Origin: Hemicordylus capensis
Taxonomy: Eukaryota; Chordata; Lepidosauria; Squamata; Cordylidae
Direction of reading: 5' to 3'
Length of the DNA stretch: 64,000 bases
Assembly (NCBI RefSeq): GCF_027244095.1
Contig: NC_069661.1
Coordinates: 122,639,501-122,703,500, forward strand
The notes under the pieces were generated by a model. It ran no database searches. It saw only the letters and a list, made by a program, of their open reading frames with translations, and was not told where the DNA came from. Of the stretch, positions 23,001-36,247 are shown in pieces; the stretch's first letter is position 1; each line of letters starts with the position of its first letter. Both the position numbers and the translations under genes were made by a program.

Positions 23001-26000
23001 AATTAAAAAAAAAAAAAAAAGCTGGAGGGTCGAAATTGAGCCGCCCTAGTCTAGTGGATAAAGTACTAAGTCTTGGGAAGAGTCTATTCAAGGTCAGACT
23101 CCTCCTTCCACAGGAAATAGCAGCTGAGCAAGCCACACTCTACTTATTTGGGGATGCAATGAGAAATAGGAAGTGATTTAATAAAATTATGAAAAATAGT
23201 AAATATTCTTGAAAACATATGGTAAATATAAAGTTTTACTGACCAGAACGTTCGGTCCCTTCTCAAGCCTATTGCCTATCTGAATGTATCCATAAGAGCA
23301 GCTGTTTCTTCAGTTACTACTGCCTTTTCAGGGGGCTCTGGATTTGCCCGTTCAGTCACAGATGACACAGGAGAGCAAACTCTTCCATAGCACAAACTCT
23401 CCTATTCTGTGAATGGAACCCATCCCCATCTCCAGTACTTACTGATCATGGTTGTGCCTCCTGCTAAAGCTGCCTTTGTGCCTTGATAGAAGTCATCAAT
23501 AGCCGTCATGCCTTGATAAGGCTTCTGGAGATAAGTATTGACATCAATACCACCAGGAATAACCATTCGCCCATTTGCCTCAATAGTCTTCACACCACCA
23601 GGAACAATCAAATTCTCTCCTATTTGTCTAACAAAAAGGAAGAAGGGTTATTTATTCCTCTGCCTAGAAACACTGGCCGACATGACAGGCAGCCCTACAT
23701 TGATGTTAGGAACCTGCCAGGGCTGCTGCAGAACTTGAAAGGCATAGCACAATGGGTTTGCTGTGGGATGTCTTAAAACCACTTCCAAGCAGTCATGCAG
23801 CACTGCTTCCACTGGAAATACTTCTGCTTGGAAGAAGCTCCGAGTCATTCTGCAGCAGTCCATTCGCACTACATTGTCAGGGCTGCCTTCCAACTTGTGT
23901 AGCAGTTCCTGTGGGTGCCTTACATTAATTCAGAGCTGCCCATCATGTTGGCTATTAATAGCAATCCTGAAGAACTCAAGTTTAAACCCCAACTCACAGA
24001 GGAACCTGAAGCATTTAGCATACCATGACATACGTATGGAAAATCTTGGGGCCTAACTCTTTATCAGTTATATAATTACACAGCATTTTGCATTTCCATT
24101 AGATCTCATAGCATTTTTCAACTGTAGAACCTGCAAAACAAATTTTAGTTAAAGTATCTCATAGTCTTAATGCTGCTTCAGCTATTCTCTTTGTTTAATC
24201 CTCCAACCAACTATTAGGGTAGCATGATGTTTCTTACCCTGTAGTGCAGCTATTTCTATCTTCAGCACCACAAGGAAAATTATCTGGATCTTTTGGCAAG
24301 ATTAGAAGATTACCATAGCCAGCCCAATTCTCAGACAGGGTTTTTGAAACAACGAACATATAACAAAAAGGGGAATGTAGAAAGAAGGGTGAAAATCATC
24401 CACATCTTTGAAAGTTCAACAAATTCTTTAGACTACCATTTTTATTATCATATAATAGGCTGTTGCTTTTGACATGTCTGTCCCACAAACACACTTGTAT
24501 ACCCTGACTCTGTGATATTATGGAAATATTATAAACATTAGGAACATAGGAAGCTACCTTATACCGAGTCAGACCATTGGTCCATCTAGCTCAGTATTGT
24601 CTACACTGGCAGTAGCTTCTTCAAGGTTTCAGGCAGGAGTTTTCCCCAGCTCTGCCGGGATATGCCAGGGATTGAACCTGGGACCTCTTGCTTGCAAAAC
24701 ATCTGCATTCCCATGGAGCAACAGCCTCATCTCCAAAGGTGACATACATGGGTCTTCCATCCAAACACTGACCACACCAAGACCTGCTTAGCTTCAGCAA
24801 GTGAGCTAGCCACTCCCAGTCCCTTCTGAGCCAAAGTCTGATAGTGTCAAATCAGCATATGAATTCCAACTCAGTAGTTTCATGATAGAGCCTCCCTTTG
24901 AAACCTTCTTGTTGAAGTATGTGAACTTTCGAGTCTGTTACATCCATTAATTACATGAAGATAAAGAAAGAAGATCAATATTAACTATTAATGCATATAA
25001 CACTTAAACTGGCTGCTGTTTCTAAAATTAATTCACTTTCGTGCTATTGGTAACCACAGCAAAATAGCACACCACCTCCATCAAATTTTACATTATGTTC
25101 AGTGGAGACTCTTTGATGGAAGTACTTGTTTGCCTCTCTATTTTTGTATTGAAATCCTTACACTAAATACACAGCCTGGGTTCAATTTATTATTATTTTA
25201 TTATTATTTTGCATTTATATCCCGCTCTTCCTCCAAGGAGCCCAGAGCAGTGTACTACATACTTGAGTTTCTCTTTCACAATAACCCTGTGAAGTAGGTT
25301 AGGCTGAGAGAGAAGTGACTGGCCCAGAGTCACCCAGCTGGTTTCATGGCTGAATGGGGATTTGAACTCGGGTCTCCCCGGTCCTAGTCCAGCACTCTAA
25401 CCACTGCCAACAATGCACTCTTCTGGCATAAGGAAAGACTAAAGCATAACTTGTATCTTTTGTGAGATACCATTGTTAAGAAATACCTATAGATCTTACA
25501 GGCAGAATACCATGATTTAGAGACTTGTCCAGTGTTCCCTCTATCAGGGATTCCCAGATGTTGTTGACTACAACTCCCAGAATCCCCAGCCAAAGGCCAC
25601 TACAACTGGGGATGCTGGGAGTTGTAGTGGACAACATCTGGGAATCCCTGTTAGAGGGAACAGTGGTCTTGTTTCTGTAGACATGCAAAGAATGTTCATT
25701 GTTCGAAAACTAACTTTATGAGCCCGTCTTCCAGGTACACATCTGCATAGAAGGAGTGGTCATCATTGATAATTCGTCCACCTTTAATGAGTAGGCGATC
25801 ACTCTGGAAGGGGGGAAAAACCAGAAATAGTGAAAGGATAAGAAAAAGAAAAAGAAGTCACAAAGCTTGCACTAAAGTTTTTCATAATTAACCCTCAGCA
25901 GCAGAGGAGTTATCTAATCAGAAGGCACACACTAAGGTACTGTTCTTCACTGCAAGGCCCAGGAGCAAGTGGTGGCTCCCACCGACCCGAAGAGTGGTTC

Positions 26001-29000
26001 TCTAACTAATTACTCATTAGGTCTGTGTGAGTTTTAGCCAAAGTTGAATAGTCCGCACAACTGCTTTGCCACCATGTGGAGATTATTGTTCCCCCTGTGC
26101 TTTGCCCAGTGCCAGTGGGGCTCCATAAAGAGAAATGGAGTCCTCTTGAGGCCTAGTGCCATCTTTGAAAGTGTGCACTAAGTGCTGGGAAATGTAGTCC
26201 TTCCCAGTGTTTTACCCACACAGAGCTCTATCAGGAAAGTGTGGAGAAGGACTACACTTCCCAGATGTTACTGGGGCTTAACCAGGTTCTGTTTCTCTTA
26301 AAGGGCTCCCCAACCCTGATGCTGGGGAAAGCACACAACTACACAGAGGTCAGCATGGTGTAAAATGGCTCACATATTTTTCCAAAATGGTCCACACTGG
26401 AAAACCAATGAAGATCACTGCTATAGGGCTCTAAGTGTGGATAGGTTATTGTTTGCTCAATGAATTCATTTATTTATTCATTCAGTCATTCATTCAATTT
26501 CTATATCGCTCTTCCAAAAATGACTCAGGGTAGTCTACACAGAGAAATAATAAACACATTATTTAATTATGATAATTTAATTAGATAATTAGATAATTTA
26601 ATTTAATTAGAATTTCTATAGTACTTTTTAAGGATGCAGAGTTCAAAATGTATCATTTTGTTCACATGCATTATCTTGATGTAGTCCTTCCAACAACCCT
26701 GTAAAGTAAGCATGATTATCCCAATACAGCAGGTGGGGGTTGAGAAGCTTGCCTAAGGCCACCTAGTGAGTTCATGGCAAAGACGAGAGTTGAACCAAGG
26801 AAGTCCTAATTCATAGCTCAGTCTCTTAGCCATTACACTATGCCAGCTTTACTCCATTGTTCATATTTATCTTCCACATCCAACAGGTATGATTCATCAC
26901 TCTCTATAATGAATGCTCCAGGCCTATTTCCAGTGTACACTGTCTGGCTTCTCCTTCTACTGATGATTACAAAAACCAACCTTCCTTCCCTGAACAGAAG
27001 TGCTATATGTACTTAATGTATTCTTACTCTCAGACCAGACAAAAATCCTTTGATCTCCCCTTTTCTAAAAGTCAGCTCGTTGGGTAGAAATGCCTATTTA
27101 TAGTCTTTGTTGCATTTTTCTAACAGATTGCCCATTCTGAAACACTTCCAGTATTGGATTGCTATGAATTTCCTGATGGATTCTGGGTTATCACCTCTAC
27201 AGCAGAAATAGTCAGGTGGGCTCCCAAACCATTTCCTCAAGCTCCACATTATATTTAGCAAATGTTGCTTCCTAAATCTTGTCACTGGTAGTTAGGATAA
27301 GCAAGGTAAGTTTTGCAACACCTAAACTGCTCAATTAAAGCACAGCTCCTTGCAAGAATTTGGCTCTTTTGCATCTTAGTCAATATAAAATGTCTGTAAA
27401 GAGTACTATGTAACTTAGGAATAAAAAGCGCTCTTTGATCTACCATTAAACGCAAAATATGCCTTGATGCATTTGTCTGTAAAATGCTGTTAGGAGTATG
27501 ACCTGAATGAACAACATATTAGGATACAACATAATAAAATGCATTTTCCTTTATTTACTCTCAGAATCAGTCAGGATAAAGAGGCTTAATCTACCTCCTT
27601 GAGTTTTCAGATGTTGACAGGTAAAGCTAATCAATATAAAACATCTGTATGTACATAATGCCTGTATAGCATCAGCACTGTTAGCTCTGGGCACAAAGGG
27701 CGTGTGCCCAAATATCTGGCTGGATGCCCTGAACTTCTTGTCTGTCTGCCCATCCCCACACCACCAACACTGTATGAAGGAAACACAAGGTAGTAGAAAG
27801 GGGGAGCTCTGGACTGGAATTAGAAATCCCAGCCCAGCAGGTGCTCCCCACCACGGCCTCCTGTTGTTGAGCCTCCCCACTCCACGCAATTGTAAGGATG
27901 GAGCCAAGCGTCTTCTCCCCATTTCCTTTTTGAATCTCTATCCTGTTTGTGCCCAAAGTGGGGGAGGCAGTTATGCTGGGAGCTGGCTCTTTGGGTGTGC
28001 GGGGCCTTTGGCCTTGTGCCCAGCAGCAACACGGGTGCTGGGCTCAATGGAGGAGGTGGTGGGTGTCCCTTAGCCCAGCAGCAACACAGCTGACAGGCGG
28101 CCCTTATGTGGCAACAACCCAGCTGCTGGACTCAATGGAGGAGCTGGTGATGGCACAGGAGAATAAGGCACAGGGGTGGAGCTAGGGGAGATGGGGCTTG
28201 TGTTCACCCCTCTCCCTGGAGGCCCCTCGGAGTGAAGGAGATAATGAAGAAAATAGGGAGGGGTGGAGCTGGGGGGGTACCTCAGGAGTTGGGGGGCCCA
28301 GGTTCTTTGAATCCATCTGCTCAATTATAGCTACACCCCTGATGAGGTAGATAGTACCCACCAAGATACCCCCCAAATTTCACACAGTGGCAAGGCTGCT
28401 ATAAGAAATGATAGCAAAGGGAAGGGTAATTTTAAAATAAAGTACTGTGGACCAGGGATCCAACCAATCACAATAGGACCCTAGCAGCATATCTGGCCAA
28501 AACATGCCAGATATAACAAGGGCATACTGGTGATTAATGGCTTCAAAAATTGGAAGAGTTAGATTCTGTTAGAGAGAATGAAAAGGTTTCATTATCAAAA
28601 TGAAGGGAATTATCAAAATAAGGGGAAGCCCAGATCTTTGAAGTACATAGCAATGCCCCACTTTATAGATTTTTGAAATGTAGGTATCCAGGATCAATTA
28701 ATCTGATCTTAACTGTCTTTAAGGGGAAAACTGTTCTAATTTTAACTTTGGTGCAGAAATGTGTTTTCTGATTTTTTAAAATATTTGACAAAGTTCTAAA
28801 TTATTTACTCCATATGATTTTGGAATTAAAGAAATGTACTCAAGCCTATTTCATTAGTGATGATTTATGGGAAGGGACTATTCTGGAATCAACATATATT
28901 AGGATGTTCAATTACTGGTGCAGAGTATTACAAAAGGTGGGATGGCATACTTCCCAAGATTTGACTTATAAAACGAAACTTAAAATCTTCGTTTACAAGT

Positions 29001-32000
29001 CTGAATTAATTAGCAGATCTGGTATCATATTATGGATTTTCGTCATGGGCATTAGACTGTCTTTGCAATGTAGCTAAACTACTGTATGTTCAGACAGAGG
29101 CCGAATTCACACATAGTGCAGAACCACAAGTTCAACCAAGCTGCTACAGCCCCAGACACATATGGGAGCCACTGGAAATGATAGGTTGTCTTGGCATATT
29201 CTACCCTTCCACACTACTTGCAGCATAGAACTGGGCATCTGTAACTGAGATTTGAAGTCAAGGACAGGTGTTCAGTTCCATGCCACAAGTAGGGTAGAAT
29301 ATGCAAAGATAGATGAGTTCGTATGTCATGCCCAATCTTGGCACATCGTTCCTGAAACCAGGAGTAAGGCTCACATGCACGCCCAGGCCTGCCACAACTC
29401 AAACAAACCACCAGTTCCACACTACACGTGAAGCCGAACAGAGTCCCTGATGCAGATATAAAATCTATTGTGGATGCCCTTTTGAATTCATAGATTATAG
29501 TCTTGCATCACTGTGGAAAGTATTTATTTCCATTGAAAACAGAACACAGGAAACATTTACCCAATTTGGTTTTGAGTAGACAAATATGAAGGTGCACATG
29601 GGAGGCTCCCTGCAGACCTGTTTAGAAAGCATTCCTGTTTAGGAAGGATTATGAGATGTACCCAAAGATTATGAGATGGATCCCTTCCTTTAACAGAAGG
29701 AGTCTTCTGGAGGAAGGAGTCCTTCTGTCAGCGTAAAATTCCTTCTGTTAGAAAAAAGGAACCTTTAGCTTCAATCTCATCTGTTTGGATCCAACCGTAT
29801 GTTGAGTATTTTACTCATTATGTTTTAGAATATCAGCCTGATGGTGATATTAAAGAATATTATTTTGAACCTTTTTTTTTAAAGCAAAGTTTTGGGATGC
29901 TAAAGGAAAATTTCATATTTATCACAAGGTAAACGTCAAGATAATCAAAAAATATTGCTTAAATTTTTTAACTGTTTTATTTAGTCAATGCAAAGGTTTT
30001 AATACTATGAGTTATTCACATATATTTCTGGTTTTGTTTTTCTTGTGTTTTTAAAACATTAATTCTCGATGTTTTTTTATACTGTGTATGTGTAATCTGA
30101 ACTTTAAATTGAGCATGCATGGGGACTGATTCAATAATTTGAGATGTGTGCATGTATATTAATTTGTTGCTTCAGTTCTGGAATGTTGACCAGAAGAAAT
30201 ACACAGAAACTAGCTGGGCCGGGCACAGAGCATCTGCGCCTCTCGTTATCCCCCATTTCCCCTGCCTCCGGTGCTGCTTCCCCTCTGGCCACTTCTCCAC
30301 CCCCTGTGCTCCTACCCCTGGCACTGCTGCTGCTGGGCCATCCTTCCTTGTGTCTGGAGAGGGAGTGTGCCATCCTCTCTGCCGCCCACCTGCCGGTTTC
30401 ACCCACCCATCGGCCGGGCCATCATTCCTTTTGGCCAGCAGGTGGGCCAGAGAGGGAGACTGTACCACCCACTCCGCCGGCCGCTGCAGAAGTAATTTTC
30501 TGGCCCACCACCCACCCGTCACCACCTTCTTTCTTCCGCCCCACCCCCCAGTCACCGCTTTTTTCTCCGCCTGGTGGCAGCTGGCCACCACCATTCACTG
30601 CCATTTCCCCCCCGCTGGGTGGCCAGCTGCCGCCACCATTTTATTCTCCCACCGGTACATCGCTATCTGGCAGCTGGTCGTGAACTATTGCGAGAGCTGC
30701 CACACATGGGATTAGCCACAGGTACGCCTTAGAGAAATATATATAAAGAAGATATACAGTTCATAAACAAGCTTTTTCCATATGGATCAGCATTTCTCCT
30801 GGAAATAAACCCCTTGCGGGTCAACATTCTTTGGGAACATTGTACTTAATGGATCCATAGACCACCACAGATGCTTGTTGCTATTATGCAGGTTTTAAAG
30901 GCATAGTAGTCCTACCAAAAAATAGACCGCAAGCCTAGTCACCCTACTCCTATATTGCAGCAGTAGAAAGGTGGCTGCCAAAGCAAAGAAGGGATTAAAC
31001 CCAAAGGGACAGGAGGTTTTATGCAGCATGTAAGTTAATGTCTCTTCCGCCTCCACCAGCCCTGCCATTTTTATGGGGAAATCTTTAATTTTTCCCATTT
31101 AAAAAAAAACAAAACTCCCCCATAAAGGTTCCAAGGAGCTTTAGGCAATATTTACACTTTACTGCAACGAGTGGCTTCTGCCAGAAGAGAGATCTGTAGG
31201 CCAAACTAGACACTATGTTAAGTCTATTATTAGTTGATGGGCTTTTCTTTCAATACAGTAGCCATGAGTAGGGAGTGATCCAGATCAGGACGATTGGGGA
31301 GGGGGATCTGAAACATTCCCTCCAGTACCACCCCAATCCCTCCCCTCCCCTGCAGCTGCTATCTGATAAGGCAGAAAAGCACCCATTGGCACCAATGGGA
31401 TATTTTTTACTCATGTAAAATAACAGCCATGGCAGATCTGATCAGGATTGGGACTGTGATAGGGGCAAAGCCAGCCCCCTTCTGCCTCACTACAACTCTG
31501 ATCCAGATCAGGACCCTTCACAGCTGACATTTTTGAATGAAAAGTTCAGCCCACTCGTATTAATGGCAGACTTAACAAAAATGGGTTCACCCAAATGGCT
31601 TCTGAGTGGGTAGCCATTTGGGTGAACTAGCTCCCTGTGACATTTGGGCAGTTTCAAACATGCCAGGTCCCCCCATCCTGGGCCTACCCCCTGCCTATTA
31701 GACTTCCTTCCTGCAGCTTGAGTCATGGGAATCTAACAAGAGAAGTTTCTCTTCACATGTTGGTAAGTGGTGGGGAAAGCCTGTGCACGGGGCTGCTATG
31801 AAAGATACAGAGCAAACACGGCACAAAAGAAAGCCAGCTCTGCTCCAGCCGCCTTGCCTCTGGCTCTCTGTCCCTCAGCTTCAATTTCAAATTCGCATGC
31901 TTCACCGAGGGGTCATGACTGTAATGACCCAGTCCAGGGTTTGCCTCTCCTCCCTCCCACCCAGCTGGTTAGTTTAAGTCAATGTGTGAAATGCGGCTTT

Positions 32001-35000
32001 GGCATAAGTGAATTACAATTGCCATGTGGCTGGTTGGTGTCTTACAGTCTCCTTAGTGACTGGCAGGAGTTCCACTTATCTGCATCCCTTTCTTCATAAT
32101 ATCCTCCAATGATTGGATTAGTCCCAGTTCTGGTTTGAACAAAAGGTTTCACTTTCCTCTGTAAGCTTAAGAGTTTAGGGTTAAACTACATATTAGTTTC
32201 CTTTAAAATGTTAGTCAGATTGAGCTTCCCATGGAACAGCACCATGTGTGTGTGTGGGGGGGGGCTTTAGTCCTATTCCCCACTCCACTGCAGTCCTAAT
32301 CCCAATCACACACACATACAAAGGGTGCAATCTGCCAAGGGGGGAAAGTCTGCACTCATTTCCCTTGGCAAATAATACCTGGGGGGCCTGCACCTGCTTT
32401 GGGATTGCAACAAAGCAGGGTTAAAGGGAGGGATGTGCCTAAATGGACTCAGGCAGCCACAGCTGGGGCGGTGGGCAGTTCCCTTAAGAAGCAGGTAAGC
32501 AGGTCTTTATCTGTTCTGCTGCCGCCCCGCCACTTTTCCAGGCCCAGCGCTGGCTCTAACAAAGGCCACACATGGCTGCGGCACTGTTTCATGCAGTCTG
32601 TACACGTACAGCCTTTGGTAGAACAAGTGCTCCGCCTGGAGGAGGGGGGAGGTGGCAGCAGAGCAGGTAAGGGCCTGCTTTTTAAGGGAACTCCTCCTTG
32701 CCCTGCCGCGGGATCAACGGTTCCCGATGAAGGCGCCAAACTGATTCGTGCACATCCGTAAGAACATAAGAACAGCCCTGCTGGATCAGGCCCAAGACCC
32801 ATCTAGTCCAGCATCTGGTTTCACACAGTGGCCCACCAGATGCCACTGGGAGCCTACAGGCAGGAGTTGAGGAGCTGAATACCCCTGCAACTGGTATTCA
32901 GAGGCATCCTGCCTTTGAGGCAGGAGATGGCCTATAGCCCTCAGGCTAGTAGCCATTGATAGACCTCTCCTCCATTTATCCAAACCCCCCTTAAAGCCAT
33001 CCAGGTTGTTGGCTGTCACCACATCTTGTGGCAGAGAATTCCACAAGTTGATTATGCATTGTATGAAAAAGTACTGCCATTTGTTGGTCCTAGATTTCAT
33101 GTCAATCAATTTCATGGGATTACCCCTGAGTCTAGTGTTATGTGAGAGGGAGAAAAATTTATCTCTATCACTTTCTCCATACGATGCATGATTTTATAGA
33201 CCTCTATCATGTCACCCCGGAGTTGTCTTTTTTCTAAACTAAAAAGCCCCAGGTGTAATCTTGCCTCATAAGAAAGGTGCTCTAGGCCCCTGATCATCTT
33301 GGTTGCCCTCTTCTTTACCTTCTCCAGTTCAACAATGTCCTTTTTAAGATGTGGTGACCAGAACTGTACACAGTACTCCAGGTATGGCCACACCATAGTT
33401 TTGTATAAGGGCAATATAATATTAACAGTTTTCGTTGCAATCCCCTTCCAAATGATCCCTAGCATGGAATTGGCCTTTTTCACAGCTGCCGCACATTGAG
33501 TCGACATTTTCAACAAGCTGTCCACCACGACCCCAAGATCCCTCTCCTGGTCAGTCACCGACAGCTCAGGTCCCATCAGCATATACTTGAAGGTGGGTTT
33601 TTTTGTCCCGAAGAGCATCACTTTACACTTGCCAACAATGAACTGCATTTGCCATTTTGTTGCCCACTCCCCCAGTTTGGAGAGATCCTTTTGGAGCTCC
33701 TCACAATCCGTTTTGGATTCCACTACCCTAAATAGTTTGGTGTAATTTGCAAATTTGGCTTACCCCTACTTCTAGATCATTTATGAATAAATTAAAAAGC
33801 ACCGGTCCCAGTACAGATCCCTGGGAGACCCCACTTCTTACTTCCCTCCATTGTGAAAACTCTCCATTTATACCTACCTTCTGTTTCCTGTCCTCCAACC
33901 AGTTACCAATGCACACATGTACTTGTCCCCTTATGCCATGACCGCTAAGTTTCCTCAGGAGTCTTTGATGAGGAACTTTGTCGAAAGCTTTTTGGAAGTC
34001 CAAGTATACTATGTCAACTGGATCACCTTGATCCACACACTTCTTGACACTCTCAAAGAACTCCAAAAAGTTCTTGAGGAAAGATTTATCTTTGCAGAAG
34101 CCATGCTGGTTCTCCCCCAGCAAGGCCTGTTCTTCTATGTGCTTTACAATTTTACCCTTGAGGATGCTTTCCATCAATTTGCCTGGAACAGACGTTAAGC
34201 TAACCGGCCTGTAATTTCCCGGATCGCACCTGGATCCCTTTTTGAAAATCGGTGTTACATTTGCTACTTTCCAGTCCTCTGGTACAGAGCTCAAGTAAAA
34301 TTCATTTTTAAAGCAAATGAGCTGTGGGAGAGGGGCAGCTACTTTTAGGAAACATTGCCAGATGTTGCAGTTTGATTGACCTTAACCAACAAGACTAAAA
34401 ATATTAATCACTAAAAGAGCCCACAGCACTAAAAGATCCACCCTAAGAGTAAGGCCCAAATGCCCAATACATTATAGTGGGATTAAATATTACTGTAAAC
34501 ATGGAGCTGCTGCTAAAAATAGCAGTCCTGTGCCGAGTTCTTCTCTTCTGGAACTTGTAGCAGAACTTGTGAGTGTCCCTGCTCTCAGTTCACATCATTA
34601 CTTGCTGCTGGACGTTTTTCACACCCGGTTTATAGTTCACATCTCCGCTGGAATGGAGGTGTGCATTCACATATCAGCCAAATTTACCCCAAAGTTCCTG
34701 CAAGCTGTCAGGGAGCATGTCACTCACAATTCGGGTTTTTCATCGTGCATTAGAGTGTAGCCCAATTTATATCCGGGGTTAAAAAATCCACTTTTGGTGT
34801 TGGTTTTGGGGGGCAACTTCAAACTCACAGTAAAGCCTCGCAGAAAACCCGTGGTAAAGCCTGCTGTCTGGGAAAGCTCCTGGGACTTTTACACAGCAGG
34901 CTTTACCGCGGGTTTACCGGGAGGCTTTATTGCGAACTCAAAGTTGTCCCAAAAAACCGACACAAATAGTGGGGTTTTTTTTACCCCAGATATAAATCGA

Positions 35001-36205
35001 GTTACACTCTAACACACAGCAAAAAACCTCAATTGTGTGTGAAGTGCTCCCCCATAACTCGCAGGTACTTTGGGGTCAATCTGCCCAATATAGGAATGCA
35101 CTCCCTCCATTCTGGAAGAGATTCAAGTTAAAGGCTTTAAAAGCCCCGTGTGAAAAACTTACTTGTGGAGGTATGGAAATGTATGTGATGACCTTGTCAA
35201 AGAATGGATCAATTTTACTACACACTGCAGAGAGAAAGGGAATAACCATATTTATTGCAACATGTAGCTCTTGCCTCAGCTGGCACACTCTATTTATTAT
35301 TATTATCATTATTATTATTATTATTATTATTATTAATTTGATTTCTATACCGCCCTTCCAAAAATGGCTCAGGGCGGTTTACACAGAGAAATAATAAATA
35401 AAGAAGATGGCTCCCTGTCCCCAAAGGGCTCACATTCTACTTATCACATTCTACTTATTTAAAATTAAGACTAACTCTGAATTAGCATGTTCAGAAATTA
35501 GGCAAACAGCCTATGGCTGCAATAAAAGAAGAGAAAATAACCAAGAAATTGTGACTATATTTTGTGTTCCTGGAGGGACATTTTCAAGAGATGCTTTAAA
35601 TTCCACTAGAGAATTTCATATGAAACTAAAGAAGCATATGGCCGTTATAATGATGAGAGGTGTAGTAAAACATATTTTAGGCCACAGATAATTGGAAAGC
35701 TTTTTCATATTGTGTTTGTTTGTTTGTTTGTTTGTTTGTTTGTTTGTTTTTAAAGTTTGTGGACCACCCCAAACTTCCATGTCTGGACAGTTTCTAATAT
35801 ATTATTGCCTTAACATTTTTGTTTGCATGCTGTCTATGCTCTGAAGTTGGTTTACACAGCAACTAGCCTCTGAATTTAGAATCAGAGGATGTCACTTCTG
35901 CCAGTTGCTGGAGAACATGTACTCAGTCAAGAATCTTCCCAGGAAAGGCTACCTTTTCCTGCTTATTACAACATTAGAATTTTAAAGCTTAGTTTGATTC
36001 AGGAACTTGGCAGACAGTGACAATGTTACTTGCAGAGTGGTAACTGTGTTAGGCTGTTGGAGCAAAACCAACAAAATGTCTTGTAGTGCCTTAAAGAGCC
36101 TTAAAGACCAACAAATTCATTTTAATTTAAGCATTCACAGTCTAGAGCCTATATCATTAGACACATGAAGTCATATACTCAGCTGGAAGTGTGTGTGTGT
36201 GTGTG

Positions 36206-36247
<42 letters not shown>

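Larger units (their letters stand above)
20744..23442 (-). other. CRMP1: CRMP1 intron 3
   Basis: 2.7 kb. It holds a tetranucleotide repeat joined to a BovB tail (21297-21367), a LINE 3' fragment (about 21489-21900), a tRNA-type SINE (21905-22125), an L2-like RT fragment (22150-22540), and two miniature elements (22560-22808, 22905-23048). Confidence 0.85.
23628..25714 (-). other. CRMP1: CRMP1 intron 2
   Basis: 2.1 kb. It holds a 5S-derived SINE (24539-24815), a tRNA-type SINE (25189-25409) and an hAT-type element (25530-25665) ending only 50 bp from exon 2. Confidence 0.85.

Noticed and set aside
24700-24815. Possible 5S rRNA gene
   Set aside because: Only part of a 5S-like head is present and it continues into a SINE body shared with four other loci, so it is a 5S-derived SINE.
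28814-29077. 87-codon AT-rich open frame in intron 1
   Set aside because: No domain, no splice context and no repeat ends; AT-rich flanks make chance likely.
30131-30715. Overlapping frames of 140-189 codons on both strands
   Set aside because: They fall inside the GC-rich interior of a Helitron-like element, with proline- and serine-rich low-complexity translations and no family signature.
33112-34294. Possible host reverse-transcriptase-like gene
   Set aside because: Two adjacent frames plus the AAGAACATAAGAACAGCCC 3' end identify a dead CR1 LINE.
36190-36246. Possible short-unit repeat array such as a CRISPR
   Set aside because: Pure dinucleotide/tetranucleotide microsatellite without spacers, in a vertebrate genome.
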